64,000 bases of DNA from Streptomyces armeniacus (GTDB taxonomy: Bacteria > Actinomycetota > Actinomycetes > Streptomycetales > Streptomycetaceae): contig NZ_CP031320.1 of NCBI RefSeq assembly GCF_003355155.1, positions 7,867,919 to 7,931,918 of the forward strand, written 5' to 3'. The number at the start of each line of letters is the position of its first letter. Position 1 is the first letter of the stretch. Positions 8,607-16,061 of the stretch are shown here, in pieces. Below the pieces are notes generated by a model, which was not told the DNA's origin, searched no databases, and saw nothing but the letters and a program-made list of their open reading frames with translations. A program made the position numbers and the translations under genes.

Positions 8607-9995
8607 TCACCCCGCGGTGCCGCCGCCCGCCGGTGACGCGCTCGTGGCCGGGCCGGGCGCCTTCCCCGTGGCCGCGTCGAGGGCCAGCACGCCGCTCTCG
8701 TTGGTGACGTACACGAAGCCGTACGCCGTGACCGGGCCCGTGTCCCGGTTGCCGGGGGACATCTTGGCGCCGGTCGCGGTGGACCAGCGCTCGGAGCCGT
8801 CATCGGCGTCGAGGGCGCGAACGCTGCCGACGGCACTCAGGGTTTCGCTGAAGTAGACCAGGCCCCCCGCCACCGCGAGCTGCGTGGGATTCACTGTCGA
8901 CATGCCCTCGTGGGTCCATTTCTTGGCACCCGTCGACGCGTCGAGCGCGTGGACGCGTCCGTCGGCACCGGCGACACAGAGCGTGTCGCCCGCGAGGCAG
9001 ACGGTCGGGTCCGCTCCGGTGGTCCCCGGCACCGACCACTTCCTGGTGCCCTTCTCGGAGTTGATCGCGTAGAGGCTCCCGTCGCCGGCGCCGGCGTACA
9101 CCAGACCGCCGGACACGACGGGCTTCTGGGCGAAACCCCCGTCCGCGGGGAAGTCCCACTTCTTGGCACCGCTGGACGCGTCCAGCGCGTAGAGGGTGCT
9201 GTCCTTCCCGTCGCAGCCGATGTACACGGTGCCGTCGGCCACCGTGGGAGAGCCCTGAATCTCGTCCCCGAGCGGACGGCTCCACACCTTCCGCCCTCCG
9301 TCCGCGCGCACGGCGTACACGTGCTTGTCCTGGCTGGCGAAGTACACGATCCCGCCGGCCAAGGTCGGCCTGCTGTGAATCTGGCCCTCGGTGGGAAACG
9401 TCCACTTCTTCCTGCCGTCCGCGTCCAGCGCCCACAACTCGTCCCCGCCACCCACGTACACCGACCCGTCGGCGACCGCGGGCTGGTTCGGGAGGAAGAG
9501 GAGCCTGGGCCCGTCCCAGCGCTTGTGTCCGGTGCGCGCGTCCAGGGCGGTGATCCTGAAATCGGCGGCCACGTACAGGACACCGTCGGCCGCCGTGCAC
9601 AGGGTCGGCAGATCGAGTTTGACGTCGTGGCGCCACGGGCGCACCTTGGGCCGGCGGGCGGCTTCCGCTCCCGACTCGGTGTCTCCGGCGCCGTCCCCGT
9701 CGGTGCCTTTGCCCAGGGTGAGCGCGAGCCCGGTGCCGCCGGCCACCAGGGCGGCCGCCCCGCCCAGGCCGAGCAGCAGAGCGCGGCGACGCTCTGGAGC
9801 CGTGGGAATCACGGGAGTCGTGGGGCCTTCGGGAACCGCGGTGGCGGGAGGCGCGAAGGCCACGGGCCCGTCCGCCGCACCCGGCGTGTTCCCGGGCAGG
9901 GACGGGGCGGCCGTCTGTGTCGGCAACTGGTGGGCCGCGGGCGGGTGTTCCGGTGAGCCCGGCACATACGGGGGCGGGTCGGCCGGGGCCGGGGG
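8607..9995 (-). CDS. PQQ-like beta-propeller protein, N-terminus missing (probable Ser/Thr kinase C-terminal part)
   Basis: The preserved part has a Pro-rich stretch, one membrane helix (ALLLGLGGAAALVAGGTG), then an outer domain with about eight PQQ/tryptophan-docking repeats of the form ALDAxxGxKxW: ALDARTGHKRW, ALDASSGAKKWDF, ALDASTGAKKWTH, ALDADDGSERW. It ends in a Ser/Pro/Gly-rich tail. In Streptomyces this layout is normally the C-terminal half of a transmembrane Hanks-type kinase. The kinase domain should lie upstream (higher coordinates), but the sequence switches there to a metal-ATPase fragment. The kinase assignment is inference; the propeller is seen. Confidence 0.82.
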   Translation of the reverse strand, partial: PPAPADPPPYVPGSPEHPPAAHQLPTQTAAPSLPGNTPGAADGPVAFAPPATAVPEGPTTPVIPTAPERRRALLLGLGGAAALVAGGTGLALTLGKGTDGDGAGDTESGAEAARRPKVRPWRHDVKLDLPTLCTAADGVLYVAADFRITALDARTGHKRWDGPRLLFLPNQPAVADGSVYVGGGDELWALDADGRKKWTFPTEGQIHSRPTLAGGIVYFASQDKHVYAVRADGGRKVWSRPLGDEIQGSPTVADGTVYIGCDGKDSTLYALDASSGAKKWDFPADGGFAQKPVVSGGLVYAGAGDGSLYAINSEKGTRKWSVPGTTGADPTVCLAGDTLCVAGADGRVHALDASTGAKKWTHEGMSTVNPTQLAVAGGLVYFSETLSAVGSVRALDADDGSERWSTATGAKMSPGNRDTGPVTAYGFVYVTNESGVLALDAATGKAPGPATSASPAGGGTAG

Positions 9996-10281
9996 GACGC
10001 CGTGATCGCCCGCATCGTACGGAGGGGCGAGGAGGCGTCCCGTACGAGGGCGCGCCCGCAGTTGTTCAGCGGGAAGGTCGAGGAGGGGTACTCGCTGGGC
10101 ATGGTCGTCGCGACCCTCGCGGTCGTCCTGGTCCCCCTCGCCTTCGGGGACGGGCCGAGGTCCGCGCTGCTGCGCGCGATGACCTTCATGATCGTGGCCT
10201 CGCCCTGCGCGGTCGTGCTGGCGACGATGCCGCCGCTGCTGTCGGCCATCGCGAACGCCGGCCGGCACGGCGTCCTCGCCC
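9996..10281 (+). pseudogene. P1B-type heavy-metal ATPase, internal fragment
   Basis: About 95 codons of a metal-transporting P-type ATPase, open at both ends. Seen are DAVIARIVRRGEEASRTRA, a segment like the M3 region (YSLGMVVATLAVVLVP), and the signature TFMIVASPCAVVLATMPPLL, whose SPC is the metal-binding CPx-type motif of helix M4, followed by AIANAGRHGVL. The phosphorylation motif DKTGT that should follow is absent because the frame runs into an IS fragment. This is most likely a misplaced assembly scrap, not a gene remnant in place. Confidence 0.8.
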
Positions 10282-10341
10282 CACGTGGTCGTCGATGAAC
10301 ACGTACAGTGCCGCCAGAAGGGCGTCCAGGTTTGTCTTCAC
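10282..10341 (-). mobile_element. IS982-like transposase, first ~20 codons
   Basis: Read on the minus strand from a GTG at 10341, the sequence gives KTNLDALLAALYVFIDDHV, which resembles the N-terminus of actinobacterial IS982-family transposases. The frame is lost where the P-type ATPase fragment begins. The bases to about 10400 may hold the end of the element, but no terminal repeat is recognised. Confidence 0.5.
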
Positions 10342-10448
10342 ACACTGACCAACGGGCGCCCTTCGCCATGGTCGCGACCAGCACCGACATCGGACTCATT
10401 CATCTAGCGTGTGGGCGGCAGCACCGCACAGCAACCTGGAGCGCACGC

Positions 10449-10853
10449 ATGAACTTCGTCTCTGTCCGCATCATCACCGACGACGTCGCCCGCCTCGTCG
10501 CCTTCTACGAGCGGGCCACCGGCACGACCGCCAGCTGGGCCAACGAGGACTTCGCCGAGCTCAGGCACGCCTCGGCCACCCTCGCGATCGGCAGCACCCG
10601 TACGGTCCCGCTGTTCGCGCCCGGCTCCGCCCGCCCGGCCGCCAACCGGAGCGCCATCCTGGAGTTCCTGGTCGACGACGTGGACAGCGTGTACGAGAAC
10701 CTGACCGACTGGGTCGGGGAGTTCGTCACCGAGCCCACCACCCTGCCCTGGGGCAACCGCTCGCTCCTGTTCCGCGACCCCGACGGCAACCTCGTGAACT
10801 TCTTCACCCCCGTCACGCCGGACGCCGTCGCGAAGTTCGCCCGCCAGGGATAG
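10449..10853 (+). CDS. VOC (glyoxalase/bleomycin resistance) family protein
   Basis: Single-domain VOC protein of 134 aa. The start MNFVSVRIITDDVARLVAFYE and the end FRDPDGNLVNFFTPV are the two halves of the beta-alpha-beta-beta-beta fold typical of the family; the closing FRDPDGN is diagnostic. Such proteins usually bind a metal and act on small toxic or signalling compounds, but the substrate cannot be inferred. The frame is open upstream to 10308, but the ATG at 10449 fits homologues. It converges with the ATPase gene downstream. Confidence 0.85.
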   Translation: MNFVSVRIITDDVARLVAFYERATGTTASWANEDFAELRHASATLAIGSTRTVPLFAPGSARPAANRSAILEFLVDDVDSVYENLTDWVGEFVTEPTTLPWGNRSLLFRDPDGNLVNFFTPVTPDAVAKFARQG

Positions 10854-10869
10854 CCGCTGGGGATGCCCG

Positions 10870-11301
10870 CTAGGGATAGCGGAGGTCCGCCCAGACCGTC
10901 TTGCCGATCGGGTCGCGGGCGGACGCGCCCCAGCGCAGGGCGAGCGCGGCGACGAGGTACAGGCCGTAGCCCGACTCGGCGCCCTCGTCCGGCGCTTGCG
11001 CCGTCGGCGGCGGATAACGCTCGTCGCGCGCGTCGGACACCTCGATACGCAGGGCGTCCTCCAGGACGGTGACCCGCAGCTCGAAGTCCCGGCCGGAGAC
11101 GCAGCCGTGGCGTACGGCGTTCGCACACAGCTCGCCGACGACCAGTTCCGCGTCACGCGTCAGCGCGCAGTCGTACGGGAGCCCCCACGCGTCGAGCCGC
11201 TCGGCGGCAAGGTGGCGGGCGAGGCGGACACCCCGGCGGGTGGAGGTGAACCGCATGCAGAACAGCCGGGTGGACCCTGGGGAGGGAATCTGTGACTTCA
11301 C
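10870..11301 (-). CDS. RsbW-like ATP-binding protein (HATPase_c_2)
   Basis: Stand-alone GHKL ATPase of 143 aa, of the anti-sigma-factor-kinase type that is very numerous in Streptomyces. The N-box reads ELVVGELCANAVRHG and the G-box ESGYGLYLVAALALRWG. It lies divergent from an XRE regulator/DUF397 pair, a recurrent three-gene arrangement. The GTG at 11301 is the longest start; an ATG at 11256 (MRFTSTRRG) is an alternative that many relatives would favour. Its protein partner is unknown. Confidence 0.88.
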   Translation of the reverse strand: MKSQIPSPGSTRLFCMRFTSTRRGVRLARHLAAERLDAWGLPYDCALTRDAELVVGELCANAVRHGCVSGRDFELRVTVLEDALRIEVSDARDERYPPPTAQAPDEGAESGYGLYLVAALALRWGASARDPIGKTVWADLRYP

Positions 11302-11415
11302 AGGGTAACCGTGTCGTCACCCGGTCTAGAGTGGCCAGATCAGCTCGCTGTACGAACGCAGCGCGTACGAGCTGGTACGGGACATGTACGGGCCGGGGAC
11401 CGGGAGGTGGCGGGC

Positions 11416-12252
11416 ATGGGCCGCCAGCCGAAGCAGAGGCAGAAGCAGCAGAACGACGACCGGCCCGAGGCGTGGCGCTGCTACGGCCGCCTGGTCAAAC
11501 TCTTCCGCGAACAGGCCGGGTTGACACAACCCGACCTCGCGAAGGCCGTCGGCTACTCGTACGAGCAGACGTCCTCCATCGAGCAGGGCCGCCGCCCCGC
11601 CAAGGCGGTCTTCACGGAGACGGCGGACCGGGTGCTCAGCGCACGCGGGGCGCTGCTGGCACTCCAGGAGGAAGTGGAACTGGCCAAACTGCCGCGCTTC
11701 TTCCAGGACTTCGCGAAGATCGAGATCGAAGCGGTCAGCCGTTTCGCCTACGAACCCCAACTCGTACCAGGGCTCCTCCAGACCGAGGAGTACGCGCGGG
11801 CCGTCTTCAACGGGCACGTGCCACAGCTGGAACCCGAGGTCTTCGAGCAGCACCTTGAGGCGCGGATGGAACGGCAGAAGCTGCTGACGCGGACGCCGAA
11901 GGTGCAGTTCTCGTTCGTGCTGTGGGAACCGGTGCTGCGTAATCCGGTGGGTGGAGTGGCGGTGCTCAAGCAGCAGTTGAGGCACTTGCTGAAGCTCACG
12001 GAGTTGCCGAACGTCGAGGTCCAGGTCGTGTCGGAGAGCAGCGGCATGCATCCGGGGAACAGCGGTCCCATGGTGCTCCTGGAGACCGCTGAACACCGTC
12101 AAGTCGGGTACCTGGAGTCGCAGGGCATTGGCTCAGTGATCACCGATCCAGCCACGGTCAGCGCCTTCGGATTGCGGTATGGCAAGCTGCGCTCGCGTGC
12201 CCTCAATATTGAGGAGTCCGCACGTCTGATCGAGCATGCAGCGGGAGCGTAA
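11416..12252 (+). CDS. XRE/Scr1-type helix-turn-helix regulator (DUF5753)
   Basis: Regulator of 278 aa. A Lys/Gln-rich start leads into a Cro/C1-type HTH (about 30-85; LTQPDLAKAVGYSYEQTSSIEQGRR) and then the DUF5753 ligand/effector domain with its hallmark EPQLVPGLLQTEEYAR. The ATG follows a GGAGG Shine-Dalgarno at 11403-11407. The stop overlaps the DUF397 start (TAATG). Such pairs (WhiJ/BldB-like, AbaA-type loci) modulate development or antibiotic production in the strains studied; the function of this copy is not known. Confidence 0.92.
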   Translation: MGRQPKQRQKQQNDDRPEAWRCYGRLVKLFREQAGLTQPDLAKAVGYSYEQTSSIEQGRRPAKAVFTETADRVLSARGALLALQEEVELAKLPRFFQDFAKIEIEAVSRFAYEPQLVPGLLQTEEYARAVFNGHVPQLEPEVFEQHLEARMERQKLLTRTPKVQFSFVLWEPVLRNPVGGVAVLKQQLRHLLKLTELPNVEVQVVSESSGMHPGNSGPMVLLETAEHRQVGYLESQGIGSVITDPATVSAFGLRYGKLRSRALNIEESARLIEHAAGA

Positions 12253-12554
12253 TGAGCAGCGACCTGACCTGGTTCAAGAGCAGCTACAGCGGCCCCGAGG
12301 GCGGCGACTGCCTCGAAGTCGCCGTCTCCTGGCGCAAGTCGAGCCACAGCGGCTCGGACGGCGGAGACTGCGTCGAGGTCGGATGGCACAAAGCAACCCA
12401 CAGCGGCCCGGACGGCGGGAACTGCGTCGAGGTCGACGCCTGCCCCGGCACCGTCCACGTACGGGACTCGAAGAACGCCACCGGCCCCCAACTCGCCGTC
12501 ACCCCCCACGCCTGGGCCTCCTTCGTCGGCTACGCCTCACACCGCCGCCCCTGA
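12252..12554 (+). CDS. DUF397 protein with triplicated N-terminal motif
   Basis: Small acidic DUF397 protein (100 aa), the usual partner of the upstream XRE regulator. Normal DUF397 proteins have one W-[KR]-S-S-x-S-x-x-x-G-G-x-C-V-E-V segment followed by VRDSK and a final WxxF. Here the first segment occurs three times in a row: WFKSSYSGPEGGDCLEV, WRKSSHSGSDGGDCVEV and WHKATHSGPDGGNCVEV, then VHVRDSKNATGP and AWASFVGY. The frame is open and coupled to the regulator, so it looks like a real internal triplication. Confidence 0.93.
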   Translation: MSSDLTWFKSSYSGPEGGDCLEVAVSWRKSSHSGSDGGDCVEVGWHKATHSGPDGGNCVEVDACPGTVHVRDSKNATGPQLAVTPHAWASFVGYASHRRP

Positions 12555-12566
12555 GGCATGTTCCGG

Positions 12567-12596
12567 AAGCGCTGGTGCCGTGTGACACCGGCGCTT
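12567..12596 (+). terminator. Hairpin after DUF397 gene
   Basis: Inverted repeat AAGCGCTGGTG/CACCGGCGCTT (11-bp stem, one G-U pair, 8-base loop) starting 12 bases after the DUF397 stop. No T-run follows, as is usual in Streptomyces. Confidence 0.6.
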
Positions 12597-12625
12597 GAAC
12601 GGTGTGCCGGTGCTGGGGCAGGCTC

Positions 12626-13015
12626 ATGTTCATGGTCTCGGTGTTGCAGAACGTGGCGATCGACTGTGCGGATGCCTATGAGCTGGCACGGTTCTGGGCC
12701 GAGGTGACCGGTTGTCCGCTGCATCCAGAGGACGGACCTGGCGACCCGGAGATTGACGTGATGCTGCCGGAGGGCCCGCTGCTGCACTTCAACCAGGTGC
12801 CGGAACCGAAGACAGCCAAGAACCGGATCCACCTGTGCCTGCGCCCGAAGACCTCGCGCGAGGAGGAGGTCAAGCGACTGCTGGGCCTCGGTGCCGTCTT
12901 CGTCAGCGATCGCCGGGAACCCGATGGCGCAGGCTGGGCCGTCCTCGCAGACCCTGAAGGCAACGAGTTCTGTGTTCTTCGCAGTGAGTCCGACCGCGCT
13001 GCGATGTCTTCTTGA
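12626..13015 (+). CDS. VOC-like (glyoxalase_6) protein
   Basis: Protein of about 129 aa with the layout of the glyoxalase-like VOC subfamily: NVAIDCADAYELARFWAEVTG near the start, PEGPLLHFNQVPEPK in the middle and VLADPEGNEFCVL at the end. Closely spaced ATGs at 12626 and 12632 are both possible. The substrate is not inferable. It ends 46 bases before a convergent gene. Confidence 0.83.
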   Translation: MFMVSVLQNVAIDCADAYELARFWAEVTGCPLHPEDGPGDPEIDVMLPEGPLLHFNQVPEPKTAKNRIHLCLRPKTSREEEVKRLLGLGAVFVSDRREPDGAGWAVLADPEGNEFCVLRSESDRAAMSS

Positions 13016-13061
13016 GGCTCAGACCGACCTGGCCGGGAGCAAGGCTCCGGCTCCGCCCAGG

Positions 13062-13640
13062 TCAGTCGGGGCGGCGGATGTCCCAGAACTCCGCCTTGTT
13101 CGCGCGCCAGCGCTCCCAGAGCCGGTCCTGCCTGTCGTGGCCCTTGTCGTCCTCGGTCAGGAACTGCAGATCGGAGCCCGTCAGCGGCAGCAACGCGAGG
13201 TACTGCACCGCCGGTTCGCCGTCCGGGCCGAGGAAGACCGACACGTCGGGGAACACGGGGCTCACCGCGAACAGCAGCCCGCGTACGTTCGTCTCCGGCA
13301 CCAGCGGGTCGTCACCGGCCACCAGGTGGCCGTGGACGGCGAGCGGCGACGGGTCCTGGCGGAGCAGGTACTGGGCCGCTCCGTCCACCAGGTGCAGCGC
13401 TTCCTGTTCCTGGCCGGTCTGCAGCGTGCAGAGGAGTTCGGAGGGCTTCGGCGCGCGGATCGGCTGGAACCGCAGGCCGTTGGTGACCGCGGACACCACG
13501 GGCAGCGGGCGCTTCTCCGGGTAGTGCAGCGTCACCCCGTACCCGGGATCGTCGCCGGGCGGGTCCCACCGCTTGGTCGCGGGCCCCAGATGCCGTACGA
13601 CATGCTCCGCCAGGCCCTCGAACCGATCGTCGTCACTCAT
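13062..13640 (-). CDS. Suppressor-of-fused-like (SUFU) domain protein
   Basis: Protein of 192 aa resembling the bacterial SUFU family: an N-terminal helix (RFEGLAEHVVRHLGP), a strand-rich middle and a C-terminal region with LLFAVSPVFPDVSVFLG and VQYLALLPLTGSDLQFL, where SUFU proteins typically carry a (V/L)xLxPIT-like motif. In bacteria SUFU-like proteins are often immunity proteins of polymorphic toxins or are of unknown role. No toxin gene is adjacent here. Start chosen at the ATG before SDDDRFEG. Confidence 0.62.
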   Translation of the reverse strand: MSDDDRFEGLAEHVVRHLGPATKRWDPPGDDPGYGVTLHYPEKRPLPVVSAVTNGLRFQPIRAPKPSELLCTLQTGQEQEALHLVDGAAQYLLRQDPSPLAVHGHLVAGDDPLVPETNVRGLLFAVSPVFPDVSVFLGPDGEPAVQYLALLPLTGSDLQFLTEDDKGHDRQDRLWERWRANKAEFWDIRRPD

Positions 13641-13698
13641 GCCGACCCACACTAGGCGTACGGGCCGCCGCCAGGCAGCTCGCGGCCCGGCGCCGCCG

Positions 13699-14271
13699 TC
13701 AGCGCAGGTCGAGCCGCATCAGGACGCGGGGGTGACCGGCGAGCACCGAGGTGGTGTCGGCGGCGTGGACGAATCCGGCGCGCTCGAAGTTCTTCCGCAG
13801 CCCGGCGTACGCCATCGTGAGGTCGATCTTGGCGCCACCGTTGTCGATCGGGTACGCCTCGACCGCCGGGGCTCCGTGGGTGCGGGCGAAGTCGACCGCG
13901 CCGGCGATCAGGGCGTGCGAGATCCCCTTCTTGCGGTGACCGGGGCGTACGCGGATGCACCACAGCGACCAGACCGGCAGGTCGTCGACGTGCGGGATCT
14001 TCCGGCTGTGCGCGAAGGAGGTGTCCGAGCGGGGCGCCACGGCGGCCCAGCCGACCGGCTCGTCGCCGTCGTAGGCGAGCACTCCCGGCGGGGGCTCGGC
14101 ACGGCACAGCTCGGCGACGTACTCGCCGCGGGCGGGTCCGCGGAGCTCGTTGTTGAGCTTGGACGGGATGCGGTAGCTCAGGCACCAGCAGACGTTGGCC
14201 CCAGGCGACTTGGGACCGACCAGGGTCCGGACGTCCTCGAAGATCGATGCCGGGCGGACTGCGATGGTCAT
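13699..14271 (-). CDS. GNAT family N-acetyltransferase
   Basis: Acetyltransferase of 190 aa. The acetyl-CoA binding motif A is visible as IRVRPGHRKKGISHALI, preceded by the strand PVWSLWC. The N-terminus (VCWCLSYRIPSKLNNELRG) is like a common actinobacterial subgroup. Start taken at the ATG before TIAVRPASIFED. Substrate unknown. Confidence 0.88.
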   Translation of the reverse strand: MTIAVRPASIFEDVRTLVGPKSPGANVCWCLSYRIPSKLNNELRGPARGEYVAELCRAEPPPGVLAYDGDEPVGWAAVAPRSDTSFAHSRKIPHVDDLPVWSLWCIRVRPGHRKKGISHALIAGAVDFARTHGAPAVEAYPIDNGGAKIDLTMAYAGLRKNFERAGFVHAADTTSVLAGHPRVLMRLDLR

Positions 14272-14317
14272 GACGCCACGATGGCACGACGCCGCACGAT
14301 GCACCCGGCGGCACCGC

Positions 14318-15262
14318 TCACTCCCCGAGGGGCGGCGCGGGTACGGCGTCCGCCGGGGCCGGAGCGGGAGCCGGGGCCGGAGCGGGAGCCGGGGCCGGAG
14401 CGGGAGCCGGGGCCGGGGCCGGGACCGGGTTCTCGGCCGCGCGGCTGACCTCCTCCCAGGACGCCCATACGTCCATCCGCTGCCGGGACACGTCGAAGGC
14501 CAGGTCGTAGACCATGCTGCCGAGCAGCAGCCGCAGCGGCGGGTCGTCGCTGTCGACCAGCTTCAGCAGGGCCTCGGCTGCGAGCCGGGGCGGGCTGTCG
14601 ACGGAGCCGTCCGCCCACTGCTTCTCCAACTCGGCGCGGAGGGGCCCGTACGCGTCGAGCGGGGCGGCCGTGCGCATGCTCGCGTAGAGGTCGGTCCAGT
14701 ACCCGCCGGGTTCGACGATGGTGACCTGCACGCCGAACGCGGCCGCCTCCATGGCCAGCGACTCGCTCATGCCCTCCAGGGCGAACTTGCTCGCGCTGTA
14801 CAGCGACGTGCTCGGGAAGCCGCCGAGCGCGCCGATGCTGGATATCTGCACGATGTGGCCGCTGCCCTGGGCGCGCAGGTGCGGGAGGGCGGCCTGGCTG
14901 ACCCAGAGGGCGCCGAAGAAGTTCGTGTCGAGCACTTCGCGGGCCTCGGCCTCGGTGAACTCCTCGACCATGCCGAGGGACATGATCCCCGCGTTGTTGA
15001 CGACGATGTCCAGGCCGCCGAAGTGCGCCGTGGCCTCCCCTACGGCGGTCCGGACGGTTGCGCGGTCCGTGACGTCGAGGGGCAGGAGGAGCAGGCTGCC
15101 GGTGGCGGCGTACTCCTCGGCGAGGGCATCGAGCGTGTGTGTGGTGCGGGCGGCGGCGGCCACGCGGTCGCCGCGTTCCAGGGCGGCCCTGGTGAACTCG
15201 CGGCCGAGGCCGCGGCTGGCACCGGTGACGAACCAGGTGCGGGGGCTCGTACGGTCCGGGGC
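14318..15262 (-). CDS. Short-chain dehydrogenase/reductase with (Pro-Ala)n tail, 5' end cut
   Basis: Classical SDR of about 310 aa. The cofactor motif TGASRGLG, NNAG and the catalytic YSASK (Tyr and Lys) with the Ser of SSIGALGG are all present. Only a few N-terminal residues are missing: just before APDRTSPRTWFVTGAS the sequence becomes Nextera mosaic end (giving the artefact peptide YKRQ). The C-terminus carries about 14 Pro-Ala repeats before ADAVPAPPLGE, unusual for an SDR. Enzymatic substrate unknown. Confidence 0.87.
   Translation of the reverse strand, partial: APDRTSPRTWFVTGASRGLGREFTRAALERGDRVAAAARTTHTLDALAEEYAATGSLLLLPLDVTDRATVRTAVGEATAHFGGLDIVVNNAGIMSLGMVEEFTEAEAREVLDTNFFGALWVSQAALPHLRAQGSGHIVQISSIGALGGFPSTSLYSASKFALEGMSESLAMEAAAFGVQVTIVEPGGYWTDLYASMRTAAPLDAYGPLRAELEKQWADGSVDSPPRLAAEALLKLVDSDDPPLRLLLGSMVYDLAFDVSRQRMDVWASWEEVSRAAENPVPAPAPAPAPAPAPAPAPAPAPAPADAVPAPPLGE
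14357..14430. repeat. Pro-Ala-coding minisatellite in SDR tail
   Basis: Tandem units of 18 bases, roughly GCCGGGGCCGGAGCGGGA, about four copies. They encode the alternating Pro-Ala tail of the SDR on the minus strand. Such repeats change length easily. Confidence 0.85.
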
Positions 15263-15393
15263 CTGTCTCTTATACACACATGACGCTGCCGAGGAAGGCT
15301 GTGGTGGCGATCCAGGTGGGCGCCAGGACGTGAAATAGGAAGAGTCAGCAGCGGACGACGCGTGGTGGGCCCGGAGATGTGTATACGCGACAG
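15263..15393. other. Assembly join: P5-side and P7-side Nextera adapters back to back
   Basis: Reading rightwards: CTGTCTCTTATACACA, then TGACGCTGCCGA, then a stretch resembling the P5 tail (GATCCAGGTGGGCGCC against GATCTCGGTGGTCGCC), then unplaced bases, then CGTGGTGGGCCCGGAGATGT and a mosaic end with errors ending at 15393, which matches the P7-side adapter. It cuts the SDR on the left. This is library sequence, not genome. Confidence 0.95.
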
Positions 15394-15527
15394 CACCCCA
15401 CCTCGGCCCTGCCCCGCCCGCTCAATGCGAACACTTCCGCACACTGTTGGTGACGCCCCGAACAACTGTCGTACGGTTCCAGGGGCCGTCGTGGGACACG
15501 GCCGTGGTGACCGAGGGGGCGGCACGC
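15394..15527. promoter_or_regulatory. Region upstream of the RHS gene pair
   Basis: 134 bases between the adapter and the RHS partner gene. No gene is recognised. A GA-rich ribosome-binding stretch (GAGGGGG at about 15513-15519) precedes the GTG at 15528. The natural promoter may be missing because of the join. Confidence 0.4.
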
Positions 15528-16061
15528 GTGGGTGGCGAGGGTGCTGATCTGAGCATCAGCAAGGAGTCGTTGAAGCAGCTCACGGACGGGCTGAACGCGG
15601 CGATCGGCGAGCTGAAGTCGGCGGGCGCGTCGGCGACGGAGTCGGTGATGGGCTCCGGCTTCGAGGGGATGTCGCTGACGAACAAGGAGGCCGGGCACGG
15701 CGGCCTCGCCGACGACTTCGAGGGCTTCTGCGAGAACTGGGAGTGGGGCGTACGCGGCCTCGTCTTCGACGCGAACGCCATCGCGGCCGGTCTGGGGCTG
15801 TCCGCCGGGATGCTGTACGCGGAGGACCAGTACTGGCAGGGCACGTTCAAGTACGCGGCCAACGCGGCCAATCCGGGCGCCGACCCGGGCCTGTCCCAGC
15901 AGGAGGTCGCCGAGCAGGACTGGGGCGAGATTCTGACCCCGGACGGCCCGGACTGGAGCGCGGAGTCGCAGGTCAAGGCGGGCCAGGAGATCCGCGACTC
16001 GTGGGCGAACCCGGAGGGCACCACCAAGTCGATGCAGCCCCCGGCCGGCGGTGACGGCTGA
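15528..16061 (+). CDS. Small partner protein of T7SS-type RHS toxin
   Basis: Protein of 177 aa directly upstream of and overlapping (TGATG) the RHS gene. Its N-terminal part, LSISKESLKQLTDGLNAAIGELKSAG, is a helix of the kind found in WXG100/ESX-like export partners, and the rest is acidic with several Trp. The position suggests that it helps export or fold the RHS toxin; this is inference from context, as no known enzymatic domain is seen. GTG at 15528 is chosen for its RBS; GTGs further upstream in frame are possible. Confidence 0.75.
   Translation: MGGEGADLSISKESLKQLTDGLNAAIGELKSAGASATESVMGSGFEGMSLTNKEAGHGGLADDFEGFCENWEWGVRGLVFDANAIAAGLGLSAGMLYAEDQYWQGTFKYAANAANPGADPGLSQQEVAEQDWGEILTPDGPDWSAESQVKAGQEIRDSWANPEGTTKSMQPPAGGDG

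Noticed and set aside
13062-13640. SUFU-like protein as immunity gene of an RHS toxin
   Set aside because: No toxin tip is adjacent, and the RHS locus lies across an adapter join, so the link cannot be supported.
15362-15547. A small protein starting MVGPEMCIRDS
   Set aside because: MCIRDS is the translation of the Nextera mosaic end, not a gene.
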